64,000 nucleotides of DNA from Synechococcus sp. PCC 6312 (lineage in GTDB: Bacteria; Cyanobacteriota; Cyanobacteriia; Thermosynechococcales; Thermosynechococcaceae): contig NC_019680.1 in the NCBI RefSeq assembly GCF_000316685.1, positions 3,605,407-3,669,406 on the forward strand, written 5' to 3'. Numbering within the stretch: position 1 is the stretch's first letter; each line of letters opens with the position of its first letter. The translations under genes and the position numbers were made by a program. Shown in pieces: positions 8,827 through 16,894 of this stretch. The notes under the pieces are model-generated. The model was not told the DNA's origin. It was given only the letters and a program-made list of their open reading frames with translations, and did no database searches.

Positions 8827-11658
8827 CTACTGAGTTTCCAGGCCCTGAATGACTTGTAATAATCGTTTAGTTTGCTTATCCCAGGCCCAGTCGGTCATAA
8901 ACTTAGCCGCCGCTTGACCGCGTTGTTGGGCTTCGGAACGATTCTGATAAATTGTCTCTAAGTGATAGATAATTTCGGCCACTTCAGATTCTCCCCAGCC
9001 GTCTGTGCCGCGAAATTGGGCGGTTGGAGTAACTGGGGCCTGAGTTTTGAGGGGATAGCAATGAGTCGGGTTTTCTAAAGGCCCGATCAAATCTAAATGT
9101 CCAGTGTTGGCTGACAAAATGGTTGGCACTCCACAGGCCAGGCACTCCATCGCCACTAGGTTTGTCCCCCCCTCACCTCGATTTGGGAAAATTGCTACAT
9201 CTGCTTCTCGATAAATCGGCGGCATTTGGGGATTGGGAACAGCACCAATATCTACCACGGCCTGGGGTGGAATCCCATTTTCAGCTAACCAGCCAACCAC
9301 ATCCAAACGCCCATTTTTGAGAGTCGGTATGCCCTGAACATGGCCGGCCCGCTCAATTTCGGTCATAGTTTTTGGCCAGGGATTATGCCAGGCCGTGACC
9401 AAAAGAGCATCCGAGTGACAGGCCAGAAATTCCCGAAACGCAGCAATGACAATGTCCTGACCTTTCCGATATTCCAACTTACCCCCAGAAAAAATCACAA
9501 ACTTCTCAGCAAATAATCCTGCTTTGGGGGCCGGGTGAAAGAGGGTGGGATCAATCCCCTGATGGACTGTAGTCACATTTTTAATCCCGACGCTCTGTAA
9601 AATTTCCTGATTCCAGCCCGAACCCGCCACAATTTGGTCATAACGATTTGCTTTCGTGACTGCTTCGGTTTCCCAGGCCGTGTCTTCGGAAAAAATCACT
9701 CCGATATTGGCTTGTCCCCGGAGTCGCTCCATCAGTGGCAAAGAAGCACAGTTATTTCCTAAAGCATGGAGACAGACAAAATTGGCCTGGAGAATTTCGT
9801 TGGCTGGGTGTTGACTAAGAATTGAGCGGAGTTGGGTTTGAGGTTGTAGGGTTGGCTCAATCAGGGTGCGATGGAGCGGGTTGAGGGCCTGGGGTTCCGG
9901 TAAGGGAGTTAGGGGCAAGGGCCAATGGGTTTCGGTTTTCAGCAGAGCCAAGGTTAAATTCAACCCATACACTCGCCAACCCGTAGTTACCCCAATTTCC
10001 CAACTAATGCCAATGGCCAGGCGGGGGGGAGTGGTTGTGGTCGGTCTGAGTGTTGGGAGGCTGATAGGACGTGGGGGTGGCAGGGTTACAGATTGCAGTT
10101 CCCTCTTTAAGGCGGTGATCACTTCGGCCATGACAGTATCCCAATCCTGTGACCGGGCCTGGCGAAACATCCGCACCGTGGGATACCAGGGGCTATCCGT
10201 CCGATTTTGTAACCACCGCCAATCACTGGCACAGGAGAGTAACAACCAGGCCGGTTTACCCAAAGCCCCCGCCAAATGCACTGGCGAAGAATCCACGCTA
10301 ATAATCAAATCCAATTGGGCCATCAACGCCGCTGTATCCGCAAAAGTCCGCATCCGTTCGCTCAGGTTTTGAACTTTCCCCTCATGGAACAACGTGTGCA
10401 TTTCCCGCAGGCGTGGCCCCTTATAGAGGTTGTAAAATTCCACATCGGGTAAGTTGAACAGGGGCAGCCAGTGATGGAGGGGGCAAGAGCGGCGGTGATC
10501 ATTCCGATTTCCCGGACTACCGGCCCAAGCAATCCCGACTTTGAGGCGGACTGGTTTTTGGGGAGTCGGTAAGGGCAAGGAAACAACATCGGCCCGGAGA
10601 TAGGGGACTTGGTTAGGAATCGTTTCAACCGTGGTTTTGAGAATGTAGGGTAAAGACAGGGTCGCGGCATGGGTATCAAAATCGGGTAAATCAGCCCCGC
10701 GGGGAATCACGGCAGCGACTCCTGGGACAGTGCGGACTAAACTCACCAGTGGCCCCTGGCATTCCACAATCACCCGTCCCCCTTTTGCTGCGGCAATCGT
10801 GGCATAGCGGACAAATTGAATCGTGTCCCCAAAGCCTTGCTCAGAGTGAATCAGGATCGTTTTGCCATTTAGGTCTTGGCCGTCCCAGATAGGCTGTGTA
10901 AACGGACGCGGGGGGCGATTATCGGGGCCCTTAGCACGCCACCGCCATTCATATTCTTGCCACCCCTGGGCGTAATTACCTGCCAACAACAATGCTAGGG
11001 AATAGTTTTGATGTCCGTTGGCATAGCTGGGATCAATCTCTAGGGCTTTTTCATAGGCTCTCAGGGAAGGTTCGACTTGTCCGAGATCGTAAAAGGCCAG
11101 ACCCATGTTGTTGTAGGCCATGGCATAACTAGGATCAATCTGGATGCAGCGTTGATAGGTAAGAATGGCTTCTTCTAGACGATCTTGGGATTGAAAGGAC
11201 TTCCCTAAGTTGTAGTAGGTATGGGGGTAGGTGGGTTCGACTTGAATGCCTTGGCGATAGGCAGCTTGGGCTTCCTCATAACGTCCTAAATCTTGGTACG
11301 CGACCCCTAAGTTACTGTAGGCCTGGGCATTGTTGGGCTTGAGGGCAATGGCCTTTTGATAGCAGGGAATGGCCTGGAGAATATTTTTGGAGCGTTGCAG
11401 CGCGTTCCCCAAATCATTGTAGGCGGTGGGGTTGTCCGGCTGGAGTTGGATCACCCGCTGATAGTGTTGGATTGCGTCCGGGTATTTTTCCTGTTGATCG
11501 GCAATTAACGCCAAAAGATAGAATGCACCTGGGGTATGGGGGGCAATTCCTAACACCTGCTGGCAAAGAGACTGAGCTTGGTCAAATTCCCGTTGATTGA
11601 GGTGGTGCTGGGCTGTTTTCAGGGCCTGGGGAATGTCTATGATAGCTGGATTGGTCAT
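8827..11658 (-). CDS. TPR-repeat protein with two glycosyltransferase domains
   Basis: A 943-residue fusion. Residues 1-250 form at least six tetratricopeptide repeats (such as AYNDLGNALQRSKN and AYSNLGVAYQDLGRYEEA). About 270-540 is a GT9/GT41-like region ending in the sugar-donor site ISVDSSPVHLAGALGKPAW. Residues 555-943 form a second, GT4-type domain with the nucleotide-sugar motif IFSGGKLEYRKGQDIVI and the acidic motif PNRGEGGTNLVAMECLACG. The most likely job is transfer of sugars to a protein or surface polysaccharide in the cytoplasm, with the TPRs selecting the acceptor; acceptor and sugar are unknown. The ATG at 11658 is preferred over a TTG at 11724 that would add 22 unconserved residues. 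The gene stands alone, downstream of the ABC transporter genes. Confidence 0.85.
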   Translation of the reverse strand: MTNPAIIDIPQALKTAQHHLNQREFDQAQSLCQQVLGIAPHTPGAFYLLALIADQQEKYPDAIQHYQRVIQLQPDNPTAYNDLGNALQRSKNILQAIPCYQKAIALKPNNAQAYSNLGVAYQDLGRYEEAQAAYRQGIQVEPTYPHTYYNLGKSFQSQDRLEEAILTYQRCIQIDPSYAMAYNNMGLAFYDLGQVEPSLRAYEKALEIDPSYANGHQNYSLALLLAGNYAQGWQEYEWRWRAKGPDNRPPRPFTQPIWDGQDLNGKTILIHSEQGFGDTIQFVRYATIAAAKGGRVIVECQGPLVSLVRTVPGVAAVIPRGADLPDFDTHAATLSLPYILKTTVETIPNQVPYLRADVVSLPLPTPQKPVRLKVGIAWAGSPGNRNDHRRSCPLHHWLPLFNLPDVEFYNLYKGPRLREMHTLFHEGKVQNLSERMRTFADTAALMAQLDLIISVDSSPVHLAGALGKPAWLLLSCASDWRWLQNRTDSPWYPTVRMFRQARSQDWDTVMAEVITALKRELQSVTLPPPRPISLPTLRPTTTTPPRLAIGISWEIGVTTGWRVYGLNLTLALLKTETHWPLPLTPLPEPQALNPLHRTLIEPTLQPQTQLRSILSQHPANEILQANFVCLHALGNNCASLPLMERLRGQANIGVIFSEDTAWETEAVTKANRYDQIVAGSGWNQEILQSVGIKNVTTVHQGIDPTLFHPAPKAGLFAEKFVIFSGGKLEYRKGQDIVIAAFREFLACHSDALLVTAWHNPWPKTMTEIERAGHVQGIPTLKNGRLDVVGWLAENGIPPQAVVDIGAVPNPQMPPIYREADVAIFPNRGEGGTNLVAMECLACGVPTILSANTGHLDLIGPLENPTHCYPLKTQAPVTPTAQFRGTDGWGESEVAEIIYHLETIYQNRSEAQQRGQAAAKFMTDWAWDKQTKRLLQVIQGLETQ

Positions 11659-11806
11659 TTTTATATCATTGAGGAACGAGGGGAAAAATAAGATATACGG
11701 GGCAGTCGGGGCCAATTCAATCAATCTGTCAACTTAAGATTAAAGTCCTCTCGATCCATTTGATTGTCCCAAAAGTAGCTAAATCATCTTTCTGACAACT
11801 TCCACA

Positions 11807-13543
11807 CTAAAGTAATTGATATTTTGTCTCTGCCAAGCGATAGAGTCGCCGCCAAACTAAACGATTGGTCAAAACCACGACCAAAGACATGACAATGGTT
11901 GCTGCTAATAACAAGGGAAAATCACCCCTGGCACTGGCCTCCGAAATTAATGCCCCTAAGCCATTGGTGGTCTCAACTCGCCCCTGAAATTCCACATATT
12001 CACTGACAATGCTGGCATTCCAGGCCCCGCCCACCGCCGTAATTATCCCTGTAATTAAGTAGGGGAAAATTCCCGGTAAGATTAATGTCCGCCAGCGTTG
12101 GAGCGTTCCTAATTGATAGACGGTTGCCGCTTCAAACAGTTCGGTGGGAATGGCCTGGGCCCCCGCAATCACATTAAACAGGATGTACCACATTGTCCCT
12201 AGCATCATCAGGGCAATCGAACCAATCTCCAGGCCACCCCCCAAATTTGCCAAACTTAGGAGTAGAACCGGAAACAGGGCCGTCGCTGGGACGGAGGCGG
12301 CAATTTGAACAATCGGTTGCAGGAGTTGAGCCGCTCGCGGATTTCGCCCAATGGCCACTCCCACTGGAACTGTCCACAACAGGGAAAGAACTAAGGCAAC
12401 TAATACTCTGATAGTGGTTAAACCCGCCCCCAGGCCAATGTCTTGCCAACGACTTAAGGGAACTTGGCTCATCAAGAGCATGGCGTGGATCGTCCCCCAA
12501 ACAACCCCCAAGCCCAGGCCAATCAGCATCAGCCAATTCAACTGTTTACGCCAACCCCTGAGACCCTGCCCTAAAGAATCTGTCCGTCCCCGTTTAACCC
12601 ACTTGACAATCCGCCGATCCAGAGTTTCTTGCAGGGGTATGGTCCAGGTTTGATTGAGCCAGCGCAGGGTTGGGGAACGGCGGAGAAAATCTAAAATCCG
12701 CGATTGGGGGACATTGGTTGCTTCTACCAACTGAAACTTAAACCGCTCACCCCAGGCAATTAAGGGCCGCCAGACCAGAATATCAATCAGAATGATGACT
12801 CCAATCAGCACCCCCAGGCCGTAGAGGAGTGCTTGATAATCCCCTGCATTGGCCGCAGTTCCCAAATAGGAGCCTAAGCCAGGGAGGGTAAAGTTTCTCT
12901 CGCCCAATGTAAATGACTCAATCGCAATCAGGAAAAACCAGCCCCCGGCCACCGACATGACACTATTCCAGATCAGGCCAATCGCCCCCGCCGGTAAGTC
13001 CACTGTCCAAAAACATTGCCAGGGATTGAGCCGATAAATTTCTGCCACTTCCCGTAATTCCCGCGGCACCCCGGTCAAGGACTGATAAAAACTAAAGGTC
13101 ATGTTCCAGGCCATGCCCGTAAAAATCAGCAAAATCGCTGCCAATTCAATCCCAATCCGTTGGCCAGGAAATAGGGCAATCAGCGCCAAGACAACCCCCG
13201 GTAAAAAGGAAAGCACAGGAATGGACTGGAGAATATCTAATAACGGTAGGAGCACCCGCTCGGCAACTCGGTTATAAAAGGCAAAATAGGCATAGACAAT
13301 ACTAAAAAGCAGAGAGATAAAATAAGCCACCACCATCCGTAACAAGGTTTGGGCCGTATAACTTGGCAGACTATTGGGACTGAGGTCAATTTGAATTTCC
13401 GGATCGTAAACCCCCGTAAAGCGCGAGGCGGTACTGACGACAAAAAAGGCCAAAGCAATCACGGCCAAAATAATTAAGCCATCCTGCCAAGTCCAGGCGA
13501 CACGATCAATGGTTTGGTTCTCTGGCGTTAAGGGACGGGTCAA
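11807..13543 (-). CDS. ABC transporter permease, fused two-domain NitT/TauT type
   Basis: A 578-residue membrane protein that contains two BPD-type permease units in one chain. The first has helices at about residues 22-42, 70-95, 105-145 and 190-270; the second starts near residue 340 and runs to about 565. Each unit carries an EAA-like cytoplasmic loop: ELREVAEIYRLNPWQCFWTVDLP in the first, with an equivalent ELFEAATVYQLGTLQRW in the second. It lies four bases after the ATPase gene and forms a transporter with it. The family includes nitrate, sulfonate and taurine importers, but no substrate-binding protein lies next to it, so the substrate cannot be named. Fused permeases of this kind are common in cyanobacteria. 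Confidence 0.85.
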   Translation of the reverse strand: MTRPLTPENQTIDRVAWTWQDGLIILAVIALAFFVVSTASRFTGVYDPEIQIDLSPNSLPSYTAQTLLRMVVAYFISLLFSIVYAYFAFYNRVAERVLLPLLDILQSIPVLSFLPGVVLALIALFPGQRIGIELAAILLIFTGMAWNMTFSFYQSLTGVPRELREVAEIYRLNPWQCFWTVDLPAGAIGLIWNSVMSVAGGWFFLIAIESFTLGERNFTLPGLGSYLGTAANAGDYQALLYGLGVLIGVIILIDILVWRPLIAWGERFKFQLVEATNVPQSRILDFLRRSPTLRWLNQTWTIPLQETLDRRIVKWVKRGRTDSLGQGLRGWRKQLNWLMLIGLGLGVVWGTIHAMLLMSQVPLSRWQDIGLGAGLTTIRVLVALVLSLLWTVPVGVAIGRNPRAAQLLQPIVQIAASVPATALFPVLLLSLANLGGGLEIGSIALMMLGTMWYILFNVIAGAQAIPTELFEAATVYQLGTLQRWRTLILPGIFPYLITGIITAVGGAWNASIVSEYVEFQGRVETTNGLGALISEASARGDFPLLLAATIVMSLVVVLTNRLVWRRLYRLAETKYQLL

Positions 13544-13547
13544 GGCA

Positions 13548-14912
13548 CTATACCTCAGTGGTGGTTAAGGCCAACGGATCATCTAAGACTGGGGTTTCTA
13601 GGAAAATCTCCTTCGCGGGTTCGTCATAGCCAAATAATTCCCCATAGCGGCCCCAATCAATGGCTGTATCCAGTTGGCGGTTGGCCTCTTGGGGGGTGAA
13701 ATAACGCTCCAAAATATCCAGGACTAGACTTTCCGGAATACGGGAATTTTGCTTGGCATTCAAAAAGGCAAAAATTTGCTGGACAAGACGAATATGATTT
13801 AACAGTTGTTGTCGAATAATCAACTTGCGTTGGTCAATGTCCCCAGCAATAAAGGCTTGTCCCAATGCGGTGACGGCAATATCTCCCTCATTTAAGGCCA
13901 CTAACTGCATTAACTTGGCCCCCTCCACAATCGGTAAAATATCATCCAGTTCAAGCTGAAGTTCTTGCCCAAGGCGATATAAATCCTCTTGGCGGTTCTC
14001 TAGAAGTTCCAGTAAGCCCGCAATCGAGCCAATTCGCACATGGGGCAATAATTGATATTTCGGCGTTTGGGGTTCACTGCCCGTTTGTCCGGCACTAATC
14101 GGCTCTGGTGTTTCTTCTTCCGGCTCATCTAAATCGGGATTGGTGAGAATTTTATAAACCCGATCCACAATGGCCTGGAATGCGGCTTGTTTACGATCTC
14201 GGTAATGGGGCAACGTCATCGGAAAATCGGCCCGCACCCGGCCTGGGTTACTCCCCAAAACAATAATCCGATCCGCCAAAATCACCGCTTCTTCAATGTT
14301 GTGAGTAACGATTAAAATGCTCTGGGTCGGAATCTTCTTCTCTAGCCACAAGTCCAAGAGTTCAAACCGCAAGTTTTCGGCCGTCAAGACATCCAAGGCT
14401 GAGAAAGGTTCATCCATACAGAGGAGTTCTGGTTCCACCGCCAAGGCCCGCGCAAACCCAACCCGTTGCCGCATTCCCCCGGATAATTCCTTAGGATAGG
14501 CATTTTCAAATCCATCCAGGCCAATGATGTCAATCATCCGCAGGGCTTTTCGTTTCCGAGAGCGCGGGCCCTCCCCAATGGCTTTGAGACCCAGCTCCAC
14601 ATTTTCCAGCACCGTTAACCAGGGATACAACGCCGAATTTTGGAAAACAATCGCTGCCCCTGGATTTAAGCCCCGCATCGGTTCTTGCCGGTAAAGCACC
14701 TGTCCTTGGGTCGGAGTCACCAGTCCGGTAATGATCCGCATTAACGTCGATTTCCCCGATCCCGATGGCCCCAACAGCGCAACAATTTCCCCGGTTCTTA
14801 ACTCCAGGTTAATTTGCTCCATAATCGTAATTACTTGACCATTGGGCTGCCGATAGGATTTTTCGATGTTAATCAATTTAATTAGGGATTCGTTCTGCAC
14901 CTTGGTCGGCAT
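13548..14912 (-). CDS. ABC transporter ATPase with C-terminal AAA-associated domain
   Basis: A 454-residue NitT/TauT-family ATPase. Walker A is GPSGSGKST (48-56), the ABC signature is LSGGMRQ (142-148) and Walker B is LLCMDEP (162-168), with the switch His in IVTHNIEEAV. About residues 280-440 form the extra AAA-associated domain found fused to such ATPases in cyanobacteria (LLPHVRIGSIAGLLELLE onward). It powers the adjacent fused permease. A purine-rich GGAGGGAACCG sequence directly before the ATG at 14912 is a strong ribosome site. Substrate is unknown; nitrate, bicarbonate and sulfonate transporters use related ATPases, but the characteristic NrtC solute-binding extension is absent. Confidence 0.88.
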   Translation of the reverse strand: MPTKVQNESLIKLINIEKSYRQPNGQVITIMEQINLELRTGEIVALLGPSGSGKSTLMRIITGLVTPTQGQVLYRQEPMRGLNPGAAIVFQNSALYPWLTVLENVELGLKAIGEGPRSRKRKALRMIDIIGLDGFENAYPKELSGGMRQRVGFARALAVEPELLCMDEPFSALDVLTAENLRFELLDLWLEKKIPTQSILIVTHNIEEAVILADRIIVLGSNPGRVRADFPMTLPHYRDRKQAAFQAIVDRVYKILTNPDLDEPEEETPEPISAGQTGSEPQTPKYQLLPHVRIGSIAGLLELLENRQEDLYRLGQELQLELDDILPIVEGAKLMQLVALNEGDIAVTALGQAFIAGDIDQRKLIIRQQLLNHIRLVQQIFAFLNAKQNSRIPESLVLDILERYFTPQEANRQLDTAIDWGRYGELFGYDEPAKEIFLETPVLDDPLALTTTEV

Positions 14913-15102
14913 CGGTTCCCTCCTAAATTTATCTAGATGGTCAAAATTAATCCAACTTGATTGTATAGCCTCAGATAGACCGAGATGAACGAGTCAAAAT
15001 TCCCAACCCAAGGTTATGTCTCCCTGCCATTGATAACAGCCAAGCACAAAAAAGATGACTATCCTTGGGGATGAAGCTATGTTATAGTTAGAGACCGGTT
15101 CA

Positions 15103-15108
15103 TATAAT
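15103..15108 (+). promoter_or_regulatory. Candidate -10 element of the rpsP operon
   Basis: A perfect TATAAT lies 22 bases before the rpsP start codon. The sequence 17 bases upstream (around 15080) does not match TTGACA well, so activity would rest on the -10 or on an activator. It is the best promoter-like element in the 218-base gap between the divergent ABC ATPase and rpsP genes. Confidence 0.4.
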
Positions 15109-15130
15109 TACGGAGTTTTCTGCCGCTGGC

Positions 15131-15379
15131 ATGATTAAACTGAGATTGAAACGATATGGCAAAAAACGCAATGCGACCTACCGTATTGTGGCCATCAATA
15201 GCCGGGATCGGCGCGATGGGCGGCCTTTGGAAGAATTAGGGTTTTACGATCCAATTCGGGAAGTCACCCGTTTAGAAACAGAAGCCATTCATCGTCGTTT
15301 AGAAGCCGGGGCCCAACCAACGGAAACTGTGCGGCGAATTCTGGAGAAAGCAAGCATCCTCACTCCGGCAAAGGCTTAA
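15131..15379 (+). CDS. rpsP: 30S ribosomal protein S16
   Basis: S16 is a small-subunit assembly protein that binds 16S rRNA. The 82-residue sequence is typical in length and starts with the diagnostic [12 protein letters not shown], followed by [17 protein letters not shown] and LEELGFYDP. It opens a short operon with the KH-domain gene, rpsU and phoH; the next gene begins seven bases after its stop. A TATAAT lies 22 bases upstream. Its Shine-Dalgarno is unusual: the nearest purine run (GGAG) is about 17 bases from the ATG, so translation may begin on a nearly leaderless or S1-dependent message. Confidence 0.97.
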   Translation: MIKLRLKRYGKKRNATYRIVAINSRDRRDGRPLEELGFYDPIREVTRLETEAIHRRLEAGAQPTETVRRILEKASILTPAKA

Positions 15380-15386
15380 GTTGTCC

Positions 15387-15749
15387 ATGACTGCTGTCTC
15401 CGTTGACTACACGGCCCTCGTTGAGTTTTTACTCACCCCCTTTTTGGATATGCCCCAAGCCTTACGGGTGCACACGGAATTGCGGGCTAACCATACCAAG
15501 GCCTGGATTCGTGTTGCCTTTGATCCCACAGATAAAGGCCGGGTTCTAGGGCGGGGTGGGCGCACAATTCAATCGATTCGAGCTATTGTTGAAGCCGCCG
15601 GACAAAACCAAGGGCAGCAAGCCTATCTCGAAGTTTTTGGCGAACGTGATTTTAAATCCAGTTCTCGTTCTCGCGATCAAGAAAGTGAAGGTTCCAAACG
15701 GCGACCCCAGCGAGATCATCCCCGACCCACCCCAAGGAGGCAAAGTTAA
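15387..15749 (+). CDS. KH-domain RNA-binding protein (KhpA/YlqC family)
   Basis: A 120-residue protein with one type II KH domain. The RNA-gripping GxxG loop is GRGG in LGRGGRTIQSIRAIV (about residues 53-67). The N-terminal helix (LVEFLLTPFLDMP) and the strand HTKAWIRVAFDP are family features. A basic tail rich in Arg, Ser and Pro (about residues 92-120) extends beyond the usual 75-80 residue bacterial KhpA. It sits between rpsP and rpsU, the usual place for this gene in many bacteria. KhpA proteins, with KhpB, affect ribosome maturation, small-RNA handling and cell division in other bacteria. The ATG at 15387 is chosen over a TTG six bases earlier. Confidence 0.85.
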   Translation: MTAVSVDYTALVEFLLTPFLDMPQALRVHTELRANHTKAWIRVAFDPTDKGRVLGRGGRTIQSIRAIVEAAGQNQGQQAYLEVFGERDFKSSSRSRDQESEGSKRRPQRDHPRPTPRRQS

Positions 15750-15752
15750 TCT

Positions 15753-15926
15753 GTGTCTGAAGTGCGTTTAGGTGAAAATGAATCCATTGAGTCTGCATTA
15801 CGGCGATTCAAGAAAAAAATCCAAAAAGCTGGGATTCTCTCGGAAGTCAAACGCCGGGAGCGCTACGAAAAGCCCAGTTTAAGACGTAAACGTAAGCAGG
15901 AGGCCGCCCGCAAGCGGAACCGCTAA
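15753..15926 (+). CDS. rpsU: 30S ribosomal protein S21 (short gene with GTG start)
   Basis: A 57-residue protein. It reads [19 protein letters not shown], then [16 protein letters not shown], and ends in a basic [12 protein letters not shown] tail, which is S21. S21 binds near the anti-Shine-Dalgarno end of 16S rRNA and supports initiation. The GTG start at 15753 lies 12 bases after AAGGAGG (15734-15740), a strong but somewhat distant ribosome site that overlaps the end of the preceding KH gene. Only three bases separate that gene's stop from this start, and phoH follows nine bases after the stop. The gene is easily missed because of its size. Cyanobacteria often have more than one rpsU. Confidence 0.93.
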   Translation: MSEVRLGENESIESALRRFKKKIQKAGILSEVKRRERYEKPSLRRKRKQEAARKRNR

Positions 15927-15935
15927 ACTCTGTCT

Positions 15936-16889
15936 ATGCCAGAGGTACTGACAATTCAACTCCCAACTGCGGCCGCTGCTGTGGCTTTAGCTGGTGAGAA
16001 TCAGGGGAACTTAAGGCTATTGGCCGACCAAACCGGAGCCAAGTGGGTTCTGCGCGGACAAGACTTACTCATTTGTGGAACCGAATCCCAACAAACCCTC
16101 AGCCAGTCCCTCCTGCAAGCTCTCGGACATCTTTGGCAGGATGGTAAATTTATTACTCAGGTAGATATTCTGACCGCCCGGCAAGCCCTGGATACCCAAC
16201 AAACGGAAGAACTGCGAGACCTACAAGCCGATGTTTTGGCCCGCACCAGACGGGGGGAGGTGATTCGGGCTAAAACGTTTCGGCAACGGCAATATATTCA
16301 AGCAATTCGCAACCATACCCTCACCTTTGGCATTGGCCCGGCCGGCACAGGCAAAACTTTTCTGGCTACGGTTCTGGCGATTCAAGTCCTCCTCAGTCAC
16401 GAATTTGAACGCTTAATCCTGACACGACCAGCAGTGGAAGCGGGAGAGAAGCTCGGTTTTCTCCCCGGGGACTTGCAGCAAAAAATTGATCCCTACCTGC
16501 GCCCCCTCTACGATGCTCTCTATGAGTTTGTGGAGCCGGAGAAAATCGCCAACCTGATGGAGCGGGGCGTAATTGAAGTCGCTCCCCTGGCCTATATGCG
16601 GGGTCGGACGTTGAACAATGCCTTCGTGATTCTGGATGAAGCCCAAAATACGACCCCTGCCCAAATGAAAATGGTCTTGACCCGGATTGGCTTTAACTCC
16701 AAGCTCGTTGTCACCGGCGATGTCACCCAGACGGACTTGCCCCAACATCAACCCTCTGGCCTAGTGGTGGCGGAACAAATCCTGGGGCAGGTGACTGAAA
16801 TTGCGTTTTGCTATCTGACCAAGGGTGATATTATCCGGCATCCACTCGTAGAAAAAATCATTGCAGCCTATGAGCATCACCAGGCCTAG
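15936..16889 (+). CDS. PhoH family ATPase (PhoH-like protein)
   Basis: A 317-residue P-loop NTPase related to RNA helicase cores. Walker A is GPAGTGKT (134-141) and Walker B is FVILDEAQN (about 230-238), and the strongly conserved stretch LTRPAVEAGEKLGFLPGDL lies between them. The sensor TGDVTQTDLP follows. About residues 1-100 form the N-terminal nucleic-acid-binding region usual in this family. The protein is thought to act in RNA metabolism together with YbeY, though its exact reaction is unsettled. It closes the rpsP-KH-rpsU-phoH run, which supports a ribosome or RNA role. Its stop is only five bases from the convergent kinase gene's stop. Confidence 0.93.
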   Translation: MPEVLTIQLPTAAAAVALAGENQGNLRLLADQTGAKWVLRGQDLLICGTESQQTLSQSLLQALGHLWQDGKFITQVDILTARQALDTQQTEELRDLQADVLARTRRGEVIRAKTFRQRQYIQAIRNHTLTFGIGPAGTGKTFLATVLAIQVLLSHEFERLILTRPAVEAGEKLGFLPGDLQQKIDPYLRPLYDALYEFVEPEKIANLMERGVIEVAPLAYMRGRTLNNAFVILDEAQNTTPAQMKMVLTRIGFNSKLVVTGDVTQTDLPQHQPSGLVVAEQILGQVTEIAFCYLTKGDIIRHPLVEKIIAAYEHHQA

Positions 16890-16894
16890 GCTAG

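Noticed and set aside
9866-10372. 168-codon plus-strand frame inside the glycosyltransferase gene
   Set aside because: Antisense to conserved GT sequence and without family features.
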